64,000 bases of DNA, from positions 186,001 to 250,000 of the forward strand of contig JADWQD010000005.1 in assembly GCA_016110215.1 (NCBI GenBank), read 5' to 3'. A model generated the notes under the pieces. The model saw nothing but the letters and a program-made list of their open reading frames with translations, did not search any database and had not been told where the DNA came from. The translations under genes were made by a program, and so were the position numbers. The DNA is from Capronia americana. Lineage: Eukaryota; Ascomycota; Eurotiomycetes; Chaetothyriales; Herpotrichiellaceae. Shown piece by piece: positions 54,005 to 64,000 of this stretch (positions within the stretch are counted from its first letter, which is position 1; every line of letters begins with the position of its first letter).

Positions 54005-57000
54005 ATGGCAATGTCGCGCACTGAGATACTATCCAAAAGCGCCCAGCTGGTGCCAGACCGGTCGCCTTCGACACACCTACAGTGGGCTCCTCCCAGTCTA
54101 GGAGCACCAGTCATCCGCAACAAGAACACATGTATCTCCGCTGATGGTGCCGGACATCTTAAACTCCCAATGGTTAAGACTCTCTGGGATGAACTCTCTG
54201 ACCAAGAGAAAGCCGATTGTGTCGATAAGCTGTGGGAGAAAAAGTTCAATTCCCAGTACCGCTGGGACGTCAAGGGCCGGCTCAGGGACGAAATCTGGAG
54301 TCAAAAAACTCTTCCTCTGTTGAACCGACTGGAAAACGAAAACTATTCCGAGATTTACGGAGCCGGCAACAAACATATGATGAGGGCTCTCCATATTTCT
54401 CTTCTTGGCCAAACCGACGATTCTCGAATGGCACATCCGGCTGTGCTTATCGTAATTGATGCGAGGAAGCTCGGGCAGAGGATGAAACACCTCTTCGAAA
54501 ACCATCAGCAATTCCAGGATCTCAACACAGGGCTCCGCATCGAGGCAATAGATACTCCTAAGCTCCGGCTAGGTCGACTGTTCCGTTTCCCGGCTGCCGA
54601 GGACGAGCTTTCGACAGAGAGGCCGGGCAGAGGACTCTACGACTCTCTCTGTGGCGCGGGAGTCCTCGTGACCAAGCTTCCTCCCACAGAAGAATCCCTC
54701 TGGAAGCGTGCGACCGTTGGCGGCGTGATTTGCAATCCCAAGACCAAGGAATACTTTGCGGTGACTGTCGCGCACTGTTTCAATTTTGGCGCCGACGCTA
54801 ACTCCGTGGACTCGAGCGACGATGAGTCTGGTGATTCTACCATTCTCAGCCAGCAATCAGACACCAGCCACACCAGCTTCCGCACGATCAGTGGGGATGA
54901 ACCTAGCGACGTGTCAGAGCGGGAATTGCGTACAAGATGGCTTCCGAACGCGATCTGTGGAGCGTACATCAATGCTGAAGATGATCGCTCTTTCCGAAGG
55001 ACCAAAAATCTGGAGCAGCAGCAAGAGCGTCCGCAGTCCCTTGCCTATGTTGGAGACATTGATCTGCGGCTCAACCACTCTGACCCCGCCACATCGTCGG
55101 ACTCGTCATCCCAGTACTTTATGGACCTCGACTGGGCTCTCATCCGCGTGAGGGACCCGCGATTCATGCAGAGGAATCAGATTTCGACTCCGTGGAACAC
55201 GAAATTGTGCCCCGCCTCCATTTTGCTCAATAGCTATCCGCCAGGACCTCAGGCCATCCTGGCTGCACAGACTTCAGGCGCGAGGAAGGTCGATTTCTCG
55301 GGGACGGAAAGCAGTGTCCGCTTCCCTTGGGCCACGACTGCCCATAGACTATGGACTTTGGAAGCTGAACTTGGTACGTGATCTCCACGGGAGTAGGGTT
55401 CATTATCGATGACATCTAGTCGATACCTGTGCCTGACGAATGGAGGCTAACGTTTCTCATTTCAGCCCAAGGAGATTCCGGCTCCTGGGTCCTTAGCACT
55501 GATGGCACCACAGTCTATGGTATGGTGGTGGCGAGCGTGCCGCTGCTGAATATCGTGTATGTCATTCGTGCAGAGGACCTCTTCGAGAGCATCTTATCGA
55601 ACTGGCCCTGTAAAGTTACGATACACGACATGTTGCCTACAAATGAGCTGAAAGATCTGGATGTGGTCCTGAAAAGCGGCAGCGCAGCCCACACCCAGTC
55701 TGTGCAACTTTGGACAAACGAGCAAACATCTCTACTGCGAGATAGCACGCTTTCCAGATTTGCAGCCCGCCGAATGGGACACAATCCTGGTTTCAGCGAC
55801 TCAGGGCTCGGGTCCGATTTCTCGAGTGCTCTTGCCAACGCCTCTCCGTTTGCTGAGATTGGACAGCTGGAACGTCAACTCTATGATGAGATCAAGATCC
55901 TGCGACTGAGAGACCGTCTCCCTGAAGCAGTGGTCCGCTTCACCGAGATAGTGCGAGGGGACCACGAAGCATGTAAAAACTATGTCGGGCAACATCCAAA
56001 AGTCCTGGAATTTGATGAAGCCCGCCTGATCCAGGAAGCTATCAAGGCGTATCGGAAGAGATACTTGGTGTTTACACATGCATGCGTCGAGAGAGCCATT
56101 GTCATACGACATTTAAAGCGGAATCACACATTGGATACCGCACAAAACTTGTACGAACGTCTGGCCCAGGACGATCAGGCGACTACTGAGGCTCTGCAAA
56201 AGTCTTTTGATGCGGCCTTGAAGGAAGTTCACGCGATGGGGAACACCATCGATGAGGCCAAGGATGCACATATTCAGCCGTCGGGTCACTACGGACGTCT
56301 AGAAACCGACTCTATTCTAACTAATCCTATTTTCCCTAAGGGTCGCAACTTCAGTCGCGAGACGTACGAGGGAGACGGCGGCAAGAATATTTCAGAAACA
56401 GTTTATATCCATGCGAGAGGATCTTCCTACCTGCGATATGAGGCTCTTCGGAGGGAACAGGATGCTGAAGCCACTGGCAAACAGTCTCTGTCCGAAAATG
56501 CTTCAAATGCATCCGAGAGAGACAGACGGGCGTTCTCAGTCGCTAGGTCGTCCGACCTGCGCACCCTTGATCCGAGATTTATTGTTCACGCATCATCCTT
56601 CTATAGTGTGGGGACAGTCTTTGCTGTCCTCTGGCATGAGGAAGCTGCAGCAAGCCGCCAAGCGAGCTCTACAAGATCTTACTCCGATCCTTATACCACG
56701 CAAGGTGCTTTCGGGGAGAGGATATATTCCACGATACGTCGGTTGATTGTGGTCAGAGAGAGACATGGATATTCAGTCTGCGTGCCCATCGTGACCTATG
56801 GAGGTCGGGGTCTGCTGAAACCGGGCCTCTCAGAGTCAGATGTCTCGAGCCATGCAGTGGCTTTCGCCGCGGGCACCGAGCCTTGCATGCTGGAGGGAGA
56901 ACCGAAACTTTCCAAAAACCCAATCTCCATCCACACCCTGAGGGATGAGCACTTAGACAAGGCGAGTCGCATTTTCTTCGCGAAGGTATACACCGTCGAA

Positions 57001-57096
57001 CACAATGTGAAATCGAAACACATCGGCCGCGTCAGCCAGGATAGCATTCTACTTTTTCAAACCTACTTTCTGGAGAACTTCGCCCATTCTAGGTGA
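54005..57096 (+). CDS. Trypsin-like serine protease fused to DUF6590 (module B protease)
   Basis: Exons 54005-55373 and 55466-57096 join in phase 1 to 999 residues. After about 150 residues of helical sequence comes an alpha/beta segment (AVLIVIDARKLGQRM), then a full trypsin-type triad: TVAHCFNFG (His257), FMDLDWALIRV (Asp376) and, just after the intron, AQGDSGSWVL (Ser461) with GMVVASVPLLNIVYVI. The core is stretched by a long Ser/Asp-rich insertion after the His. A helical linker (about 540-720) leads to a C-terminal DUF6590 domain: FYSVGTVFAVLWHEE, IRRLIVVRERHGYSVCVPIV, TYGGRGLLKPGLSESD, SRIFFAKVYTVEHNVKSKHI. No signal peptide, so probably intracellular. Likely active as a protease, unlike the GSSG version in module A. 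Target unknown; the divergent membrane-anchored protein is the obvious candidate. Confidence 0.83.
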
Positions 57097-58168
57097 GAGC
57101 CGCGGTTGTGGCCGATGCTAGAAACCCAGAACAATCAGCTCGGTGCGCGGTTCGGCACCCCAGAATACTCAGGGGGTATTGAGGTGGCTGTTCTGGAGGA
57201 GTTCCAGGACGTCGACTTTGGAGAGACCAAGATTTGCTGCTGAGTATCGTGGTATACATGTGTGCGTTAGCTGGAAGTTTTCCATCTTGAGGACTTTCGG
57301 TGCCTTGGGTTTTTGCTCATGGGGTTTAACAAGAGTATTCCATAGAGTCAGAGGAATCCTCCAACCTGGAGAGCATTTGCCTATCGAGCAAGGTTCATCA
57401 CTCGCGAGGCTTTGCGTGAAAGTATCGGAAGAAGTAGGACAAACTTAAGAGGGAGACGAAAACGTAGGGTGATGCTGCTGACATTAGAGAAGGGCAAGGT
57501 TGTCGGGTAGCCTTGGAATTTAAGATCAACCCTCGAGGGTACTGGATGTCACGAGCAAGGCATGCAAACTTGTGGAGCATCCAGGCCGGCTCCATGGAGG
57601 CTCTGATCCCTACAATTAGTTTCCTGCGCCAAGTCACTGCATTACTGGCGGGTCCCAAACTGGTGTTGGACATGTGGTGGTCGTCGACATCAACGCATAT
57701 TGGCGATGGGAGGCTGTGGTGATTGATATTGACATGAGGTCGAAGGAAGTGAGGTGAAAAGTAAATTCGGCGACTTACGGCTTGAAGTGGATGTGGGCCC
57801 GTCAGTCGCGATGAATCGAGACAGAATCCTTCAAAGTATATAGCATGGGGTACCTACGGTATCCGCACTGGCGCTATACATCAGTATCTTACCCCCCCTG
57901 CGGCGCTCGCCTACCGCGGATGGATGGATATATCTGTTCCCTCCCTGGAGGCTTCGTATTCGACCTCATCTAGCCTGTCGGTTGGTGATCAAGACCAGGA
58001 CTGAGGCTAGAGCGAGAGATATCCATCGAAGGACTTTCGGGGGAAAACTAAGAGGTCAAGATACTAACAGTATCGGCTCATGCACAGCACATCTGCGAGG
58101 GAAGTAAACAAGGAGGAACTCATCCGATTTGTTTGTTGACCTGCTTGCACTGCCAATGAAGTGTTCAT
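57097..58168. other. Intergenic, convergent; one protein-like stretch
   Basis: Between the module B protease stop and the TYW1 stop. At 57119-57243 a plus-strand frame reads GARFGTPEYSGGIEVAVLEE, then FQDVDFGETKICC and a stop. It looks coding but has no start and no acceptable splice from the protease gene (the implied intron would be about 29 bases). Possibly an alternative tail or a relic. Confidence 0.3.
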
Positions 58169-60607
58169 TCAGAAGTCCAGGCCGCCGCTCTGCGCGTCCA
58201 CGACTGTTCCTGTTTTCCTCCCCTTGGCTAATTCGTCCGTCCTGCTCCCGGCTTTTGGCTTCCCCTTCCTATCAACTCGTTCATCTCGGGGATCAAACCC
58301 GCCGTTGCCCCAGAGCGCCCACTCCGGCGTTTCCTTGCAGTAATCCTCTGGTTTGAAATCCTGGCCCCCTTCCAGCAACCCAAAGAATTTGTCATAGTCA
58401 ATGATCGTGTGCCATTTCCCATTGATCAAGAACCGCTTCGACGCAATCAGAGCGCAACAGCTGTGTGCGTGTTCCGCCGCGATACCATAATCGAGGCCCC
58501 TCTTGACAAGAGCAGCGCCCAAAGCTTCCACAAACGCTACAACCTCTTCGTAGAAAGGGACGTTCTGCATGGTAAGACCGGCTGATGAGGAAGTCGAGGT
58601 CCCACAGTAGGTGACACCCTTGATCTCGATGAAGCAAGGTAGTCCCTTGGCAACTAGGTCCGCGTATCCTTCGACCTCATCCTCGACATTGAAGCCCTTC
58701 ACCAGCGTGAGGCGGAAGACGGTGCGTTGCTCGAACCTCTTCTCCCGCAGGATGTCCAGACAAGAGTTGAAGCGTTCCCAGAAATCACGGTGCAGAGGGC
58801 GGTCGATCTTCCGCAGACTGTCTTTGTTGCTTGCGTCGATGCTCACGTATAATTGCGTGACTCTTCTCAGATCCATCAGCTGCTGCGGATGTTGGGCATT
58901 ACAGACCAAGAAACTCGATATGCGCTCTCCATGCAGAAGGCCCACGAACTCGTTGATCCGCGGGTAGAAAATCGGTTCGCCCACGAGACTCAGCGCGCAG
59001 TGCTTTATTCGCATGGCTTCCTCGAACCGCTCGCTCCTGACGCCCGGCACACCGCGCATCATTTTAATCTTCTTGTAGTGGCCCTCTTTGGCGCCGTCGA
59101 AGATCATCTGCGGGTCGTCGACTTGCCATCGCCACGTCGTGGAGACTGGATTGGTACCGTGTCTCCAGCAGAAGACGCACTTGTTGCTGCATGACAGGGA
59201 CGGCGTGGTTTCCATACACAGGTGGGACGCAATGCCGTAGAAGGAGTTTTTGTAGCAGGAACCGCGGCCTCGAAGGGCAGATTTGGTCCATCGGCAGATC
59301 TTGACGCCTGAGTGGCTGCCCACGATCGTGTAGCCTTGTTTGGTCAAGGCCGCGTGAGTAGGTGATTCCTGGGGCACCATGGCTTTCAGAGCGACAGGTG
59401 CGGAGGCAGATGTGGCGGAATACGTGGTGAAGTCGATCGCCATGGGTGCGCTCTTCCCGCCGACGTCCTCGAGATCTGTGGTATTGGCCAGTTTCCGCCG
59501 CTTGTTACGGCCAGAGTCCGGGAAGTCGACGTCGTTGTCGTCCCCTGCATCTGGCTCGTCCTCCTGGTCGCTTTCCACGGCGAACCCACTACCAGGCACA
59601 CCCTCTCCGAGCGTACCGGAAACACTGAGTTCCTGCAGGACGTCGCACACTCCACCTGTCCACTCCTTCGTCGCTTGCTCGATGGTGCTTTTCACATCGC
59701 CCAGTCCTAACGGGTATGCTCTTTTCCGGCCCGTCAGCTTGGCCATCCATTTGTCCACTTCCACGGCTTGTGAGCAGAATCCTTTCTCCTCTGTAGGCCA
59801 TCCTTCTTTGTCTCCAATGCCAAAGACCGTGTACCCTGCCAATGTGGAGAGCGGGGCGGTGTCAATGCGGAAGTCATTGTGTGTTTCATCCAGGTGCGCG
59901 AGAAAGGTATTCAAGATGGTATCGATGTCATAGGATGGAATGAGGAGGAGGTAGAAATATCGGACATTCGCGACTGACTTGGGTGTCTTGGGGCCGGAGA
60001 TGAAGTACTCGTCGAGGTCGATGTATGAGAGATCATACACTTCAGGCTTCAGGATTGTAGATTGGGTGGACGCAAGGGACTCGAGTTCAGCAGCGACCTT
60101 CTTTGACAGTCGTTCAGTTGTCCCTGTCAGAGACGAGAAGAAGACTAAAGGCTGTAAGGAAGATAGGCCCGTTTGTCTCTGCGCATGTGTTTGCCCTCTT
60201 GGACCGAGCGGCTTGCGTCCGGTCACGGTACGGGCTGCTGCTGGTCGAGGTTTTCGAGCCTGGCCAGACGTAAGCTGATCAATGTATCTGGAAGCTGTCT
60301 CATTTTTCTCATTCGTGGCGATCCTGGCAGTGTCATCATCGACTACTGCGAGCCATTCTGCTTTCTCTAGGCCGGGAGAAGATTCGCGGAGGGCGATTCT
60401 GCCGGCTCGCCTGCGCCGCACAATGATGGCAAGGACACTCAGAAAAAGTACCGAGGCCAGAAGGATCCGATTGTCATGCCACGACGTCAACAGGCGGTCC
60501 AGCCAGTCTGCCAGAATGACCGGCGCCGCTCCTTCGCCCATGTCCATGGCTTTGGGAGCAACTTGTTGTTTTCGCCGAGGACAAATATTGAGAAAAGTCG
60601 AGGACAT
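58169..60607 (-). CDS. TYW1: tRNA wybutosine-synthesising protein 1 (TYW1)
   Basis: Radical-SAM enzyme that builds the tricyclic core of wybutosine at position 37 of phenylalanine tRNA. Single exon, 812 residues. An N-terminal membrane helix (ILLASVLFLSVLAIIV, about 47-63) is followed by a flavodoxin-like domain (LVFFSSLTGTTERLSKKVA, then YFYLLLIPSYDIDT and GYTVFGIGDKEGW), an acidic linker, and the radical-SAM domain with C-x3-C-x2-C in SLSCSNKCVFCWRHG (about 472-479). SLVGEPIFYPRINEFVGLLH, LYVSIDASNKDSL, EIKGVTYCGTSTSS and the C-terminal HSCCALIASKRFLINGKWHT also match TYW1. The membrane helix places it on the cytosolic ER face, as known for TYW1. A housekeeping gene, unrelated to its neighbours. 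Confidence 0.93.
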   Translation of the reverse strand: MSSTFLNICPRRKQQVAPKAMDMGEGAAPVILADWLDRLLTSWHDNRILLASVLFLSVLAIIVRRRRAGRIALRESSPGLEKAEWLAVVDDDTARIATNEKNETASRYIDQLTSGQARKPRPAAARTVTGRKPLGPRGQTHAQRQTGLSSLQPLVFFSSLTGTTERLSKKVAAELESLASTQSTILKPEVYDLSYIDLDEYFISGPKTPKSVANVRYFYLLLIPSYDIDTILNTFLAHLDETHNDFRIDTAPLSTLAGYTVFGIGDKEGWPTEEKGFCSQAVEVDKWMAKLTGRKRAYPLGLGDVKSTIEQATKEWTGGVCDVLQELSVSGTLGEGVPGSGFAVESDQEDEPDAGDDNDVDFPDSGRNKRRKLANTTDLEDVGGKSAPMAIDFTTYSATSASAPVALKAMVPQESPTHAALTKQGYTIVGSHSGVKICRWTKSALRGRGSCYKNSFYGIASHLCMETTPSLSCSNKCVFCWRHGTNPVSTTWRWQVDDPQMIFDGAKEGHYKKIKMMRGVPGVRSERFEEAMRIKHCALSLVGEPIFYPRINEFVGLLHGERISSFLVCNAQHPQQLMDLRRVTQLYVSIDASNKDSLRKIDRPLHRDFWERFNSCLDILREKRFEQRTVFRLTLVKGFNVEDEVEGYADLVAKGLPCFIEIKGVTYCGTSTSSSAGLTMQNVPFYEEVVAFVEALGAALVKRGLDYGIAAEHAHSCCALIASKRFLINGKWHTIIDYDKFFGLLEGGQDFKPEDYCKETPEWALWGNGGFDPRDERVDRKGKPKAGSRTDELAKGRKTGTVVDAQSGGLDF

Positions 60608-62857
60608 GGATGCGGGGAGGGGGTGTCCTGGTCCCGTGCCGCTTTAACTTGCACTCAACGGAATCGTTCTCATCCACACGAAGTCCCTGAGTGAGTATTA
60701 TTGAACGTTATGTATCTTTGTGTCTAACTTGGTTTCCTCGCTGTCTCTCAGCATGTTTGACTATCCTTATTTTTGTAAGCTTTGTGTGAGCTGGACTCGA
60801 TGGTAGACGTGATACATTGTCCCTCCCCCAAGTCGAGGACTGTGTTGTCATTGAATGAAGAGGTATGTGAAGCTCGGGGACGTCAAGACGAGGATATGCA
60901 GACTATGGCCATATCCGCGGGCATGATTGTCGCACTGTGCGCATATTTCATCCATGAGTCACGATATCTTCGCCGCCTCGAGCACACTTTGCTCATATCT
61001 ACAGTGAAATCAGCATCATCTTTCACCAGATCAGGGGACTGCATCATTCCAGACTGACGACATGTGACTTCCCTACCATGCCTCCCTGATGACGGCGAGG
61101 CAAGCCAGCAAGAGCGCCAGGCAAGCAGGGAGATCTTGTTCATCCGGCAGGCAAGCGACTTATCTCTCGCACGCGCCGTCCATCCCACGTGGACAAAAGG
61201 ACAGGGGGAAGAACAAACTTTCACCTGGGCAAGATCGAGCAGTGGTGGCCACACACCCGGGGTACCTGGAGAATGCCAGCGTGAGGACACCCTGAGTACA
61301 CAGTATTCCTACGGTATCCTGCACCCCACGTCACATGGATGTATTACCGACTTAGGCACTCACCTTCCAACCCCTGCATACTTACCTACTTCCCGTTGTT
61401 CTCTTCTCTTCAGACCGCCCACCCTCTCTTCCGCGGGTAACCCATCATCCAGCAACAGCGAGCGAGCGAGAGAGCCAAAGCAACCCACAACTCCTGCCTG
61501 CCTCTGTCCGTTCGACAACTACGTCTATCTCGCCCCGGAGAACACCCGCACGATGACGCCCTGGAATAGACCTCCCGCCGACGAGAGCTCCACCTGCCGA
61601 ACCTGCGAGGCCCTTCCCGTCTGCGAGACATACATATCCCTCCGCTCACTCGTGACCATACCACAAGAAAACAGACGACATATCCTCACATGGTGAGATA
61701 CAGATGCAGATATAACGCTGGGAACACCTCGCTGTGCTTCATACCGCTCAAGGAGCAATCCGGATACGAAGATCACTCCACACTAGGTATGTTTTCAGGT
61801 CGAAGAAGGACTTGGATCCTACCTTTTTTTATCCGTACATGTACCAGCTCCATTGGCCCGCCCGGGGGACCCTTACACGCGAGAGGGAGGCATGCCGTAT
61901 GCAGTGAAAGTAGGAGCGCATAATATTCATTGCCTTGTGCGTTCGAAATGGCCCGGTGTCGGGACGGTACGGCACCGCGGACCGAGCAGAAGGGGAATAC
62001 CTAGAACGGAGCCGAAAATTGGCCTCTGCTGGACCGGAGTCGTCCAGGAAGATACTGTATCTTCAGCGTGCTAAGTAGGGCGGGGATATGTAGGTTCTGC
62101 AGGATCGTGTACCCAGTACTTGTACATGCATGTGCTGTGCCTAGTAGTCACCTGAGTCGGTACTGGGTACAGGGTACTAGGTAGGTACTTCAACGCCCTG
62201 CCATACCCGGTACTACTCTCGCCAATCCAATCCAATCCGAACCAACTCTGTGTAGTTTCTCACAACTCTACGCTGTCGAGGTCCCTTGAAACTATCAAAG
62301 TCATGAATAGAGTGTTTGGAAGGTGTATTTTGCGTACAGTGTCCAGTGAAGGTTGCGTTACCTACAGCGTGTTATATCTCATAGACATAACCGAATAATA
62401 GTCGTTACTCGTACTTCGTAGCCCTCTATTTATTACCTTAGTTACCTTACTCGACCATGCATGCATTTGGATGCCCGCCCAACCATACAGACCGGTACGG
62501 AACGGACCAAAAGCGCGCGGAAAGGAGGGATCATACTGTATATACTATGTACCTTGTACTGTACTACGTCGATGCTCCCGTGCATTCCAGCAACTCTAGC
62601 AGCTTATATCCGTGGCTTCGCGTAATGACTACCCACCTACCTAGCTACGCCAGGCACAACATCCTGTATCCCGTGATGTGCTTGTGATTCTGCCGAAGCA
62701 AGCTACCTAGTATCCTACTCGAACGAACACAAGATACACAACGGCGTGCGACGAAACACTGCGCTGCAATGCAATGCCCTGGACCGTGTCATGCCGGAAG
62801 GTAGTATGGCTGACGAGCTACATAAGACCAAGCAAGATACGGTCCATCAATGCCGTC

Positions 62858-62858
<1 letters not shown>

Positions 62859-62924
<66 letters not shown>

Positions 62925-62951
62925 ATCAATCGATCGATCGATCGATCGATC
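62859..62951. repeat. (CAAT)n / (CGAT)n tetranucleotide microsatellite
   Basis: About 19 units of CAAT followed by a switch to CGAT units; pure apart from the single-base change that marks the transition. Confidence 0.97.
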
Positions 62952-63055
62952 ACGAACTGCCAACTAACGGGGTTTTTACGGTCATCGAATTCATCAATTA
63001 CTTCACGCTCCCTTCGCCTCCATCCAACCGCTACCCAAGTCTATATATGCGCGTC

Positions 63056-63158
63056 ATGCATGCATGTATATATGTATGTATGTAATGCATGTATATATGT
63101 ATGTATGTAATGTATGTATGTATGTATGTATGTATGTATATATGTATATGTATATATG
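63056..63158. repeat. (TATG)n compound microsatellite
   Basis: Runs of ATGT/TATG with TATATATG interruptions; a GCATGTATATATGTATGTATGTAAT block occurs twice in tandem (about 63062 and 63087). Confidence 0.95.
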
Positions 63159-63189
63159 GATGTTTGATTTGGAACGGGGCCGCCAGTCC

Positions 63190-63270
63190 GGTTTCACGTA
63201 CAGTCCAATCCAAATCCAACTCCAGTCCAATCCAATCCAACCCAATCCGGCCCAGTCTGGTCCCAGTCCA
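63190..63270. repeat. Imperfect CCAAT/TCCAA repeats
   Basis: Many copies of (A)TCCAATCC / CCAGTCC in a pyrimidine-skewed tract. Not a promoter array; simple-sequence in character. Confidence 0.7.
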
Positions 63271-63493
63271 ATATGTGTACGTGTGTACGTACGAGTGTGC
63301 GTGTCTGTGTGCGTGTGCGTGGATTGTGTCAATGTGTAGTAATGCCCGCCCATCCCAGGTAATATAACGGGTGTTCAAATCAGCCACTCCAGGGGTATTT
63401 TTGACGTGAGATAAGTATCGGCCGTGACGTCGTAAAGTAAGTGCGGAGCTTGCGGGTAAGGAAGCAAGCGAGTAAGTCAGTAAGTCAGTAACT

Positions 63494-63530
63494 GAGGATG
63501 TGAGGATGTGAGGATGTGAGGATGTGAGGA
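63494..63530. repeat. (GAGGATGT)n octanucleotide repeat
   Basis: Four-plus direct copies of GAGGATGT in a row, preceded by TAAGTCAG units. Confidence 0.93.
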
Positions 63531-63606
63531 GGTAAGTAGCTAAGTAAGTGATCGACTGGAACCGCCATTTGCGCGCCGTCGCTGCTATCGCCATTCTATG
63601 CAGTTA

Positions 63607-63632
63607 TGAATGCATGCATGCATGCATGCAGC
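63607..63632. repeat. (ATGC)n tetranucleotide repeat
   Basis: Six or so ATGC units; self-complementary, so it can form hairpins. Confidence 0.9.
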
Positions 63633-63671
63633 GGAGTGCCACCCGCAACGCCATCCATTGCACACGAACAG

Positions 63672-64000
63672 TCATACAAATGCGCTGCTCAACTCCTCAC
63701 AGATATTCGTAATGGCCGTCCTGCCGGCCTCGAGCACGGCGTCCATGGCCAGGAAGGGGTGTGGCATGCCCTCGGCGACGGTCAACCGGGTGGGGACGCC
63801 GTTGACGGTGAGCTTGCGGGCGTATTCCTCGCCGTCGTGCCTGAGGACGTCCAGCTCGCCGACGATGATGTAGGACCGGGGCAACAGCTCGAAGACGTGG
63901 TCCGGGGCCAGGAGCGGGGACGCCTCGCGGTGCGACCAGTCGGCCTGGTCCGGCAGGTAGTGGTGCCGGTACCAGAGCATCTTTCTTGCGGGGAGGTGGG
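63672..64000 (-). CDS. Alpha/beta hydrolase (HSL/AB_hydrolase_3-like), 5' partial
   Basis: C-terminal part of an alpha/beta hydrolase; the frame stays open to the window edge, so the gene begins beyond it. The visible about 108 residues hold the last catalytic elements: the acid in VGELDVLRHDGEEYARKL and the histidine in GMPHPFLAMD, with the preceding strand SYIIV. The D-V-L-R-D(E/H)-x-x-x-YA pattern is that of hormone-sensitive-lipase/arylacetamide-deacetylase type esterases. Stop TGA at 63674-63672. It could be a carboxylesterase or lipase; no closer call is possible from this fragment. The coding region is GC-rich against the repeat-filled flank. Confidence 0.8.
   Translation of the reverse strand, partial: HLPARKMLWYRHHYLPDQADWSHREASPLLAPDHVFELLPRSYIIVGELDVLRHDGEEYARKLTVNGVPTRLTVAEGMPHPFLAMDAVLEAGRTAITNICEELSSAFV

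Larger units (their letters stand above)
60608..63671. other. Gene-free stretch with microsatellites
   Basis: 3 kb upstream of TYW1. ORFs such as 61064-61696 are compositionally odd (Cys, Pro, Ser, Thr) and match nothing. The last 0.8 kb is a string of simple repeats listed separately. No RNA gene recognised. Confidence 0.5.

Noticed and set aside
61064..61696. 210-residue plus-strand ORF
   Set aside because: Cys/Pro/Ser/Thr-rich with no domain-like pattern, in a repeat-rich upstream region; no support beyond length.
62859..63632. CRISPR-like array
   Set aside because: Units are 4-8 bases without spacers; simple microsatellites in a eukaryotic genome.

Overview
The window reads as nuclear DNA of a filamentous ascomycete (Pezizomycotina). 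The reasons are short GT-AG introns (about 40-90 nt), fungal-only domains (bZIP with DUF3425, Clr5, DUF6590, a HET-domain relic, a fungal CCCH/NYN-like protein), an IRC22-type ER protein, and pseudogenes whose stop codons fit C-to-T mutation. I cannot fix the class or species. All exon junctions were worked out by eye from splice sites, reading phase and family motifs.

Layout. Positions 1-6.6 kb hold housekeeping genes: the 3' part of a cohesin SCC3/STAG gene, IRC22/TRAP-alpha, and a CCCH zinc-finger protein. From 8.1 to 14.1 kb lies 'module A': a 1417-residue trypsin-like/Clr5/TPR-like protein, head-to-head with a protein carrying a C-terminal membrane anchor. From 14.9 to 19.9 kb there is a disordered protein, a polytopic membrane protein and a Tubby/LURP-like protein. 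From 20.6 to 44.3 kb lies a dense block of oxidative enzymes: two phytanoyl-CoA-dioxygenase-like genes (one fused to an SCP2-like domain), two Baeyer-Villiger-type flavin monooxygenases of 603 residues each, two SDRs, two bZIP/DUF3425 regulators and an MFS transporter, together with a dead Zn-alcohol dehydrogenase and a dead CoA-ligase relic. At about 47.1-48.0 kb is a HET-domain pseudogene followed by a TpA-rich tract. An intact CoA ligase ending in ARL (PTS1-like) lies at 50.1-51.8 kb. From 52.5 to 57.1 kb lies 'module B', again a membrane-anchored protein head-to-head with a trypsin-like protein, here fused to DUF6590. TYW1 (58.2-60.6 kb), a 3-kb stretch with microsatellites and the end of an alpha/beta hydrolase gene finish the window.

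Two themes stand out. First, modules A and B are independent copies of one two-gene arrangement. Both protease genes carry a phase-1 intron at the identical place, four residues before the catalytic serine, and both partners carry a phase-2 intron just upstream of a shared motif. I infer a conserved protease plus membrane-anchor system, possibly in self/non-self recognition or regulated cell death, by analogy to known fungal protease-gasdermin pairs. Second, the 20-44 kb block has tailoring or catabolic enzymes in duplicate, two bZIP regulators and a pump but no PKS, NRPS or terpene synthase. This fits a catabolic or tailoring cluster acting on a ketone or lipid-like substrate, now partly decaying.
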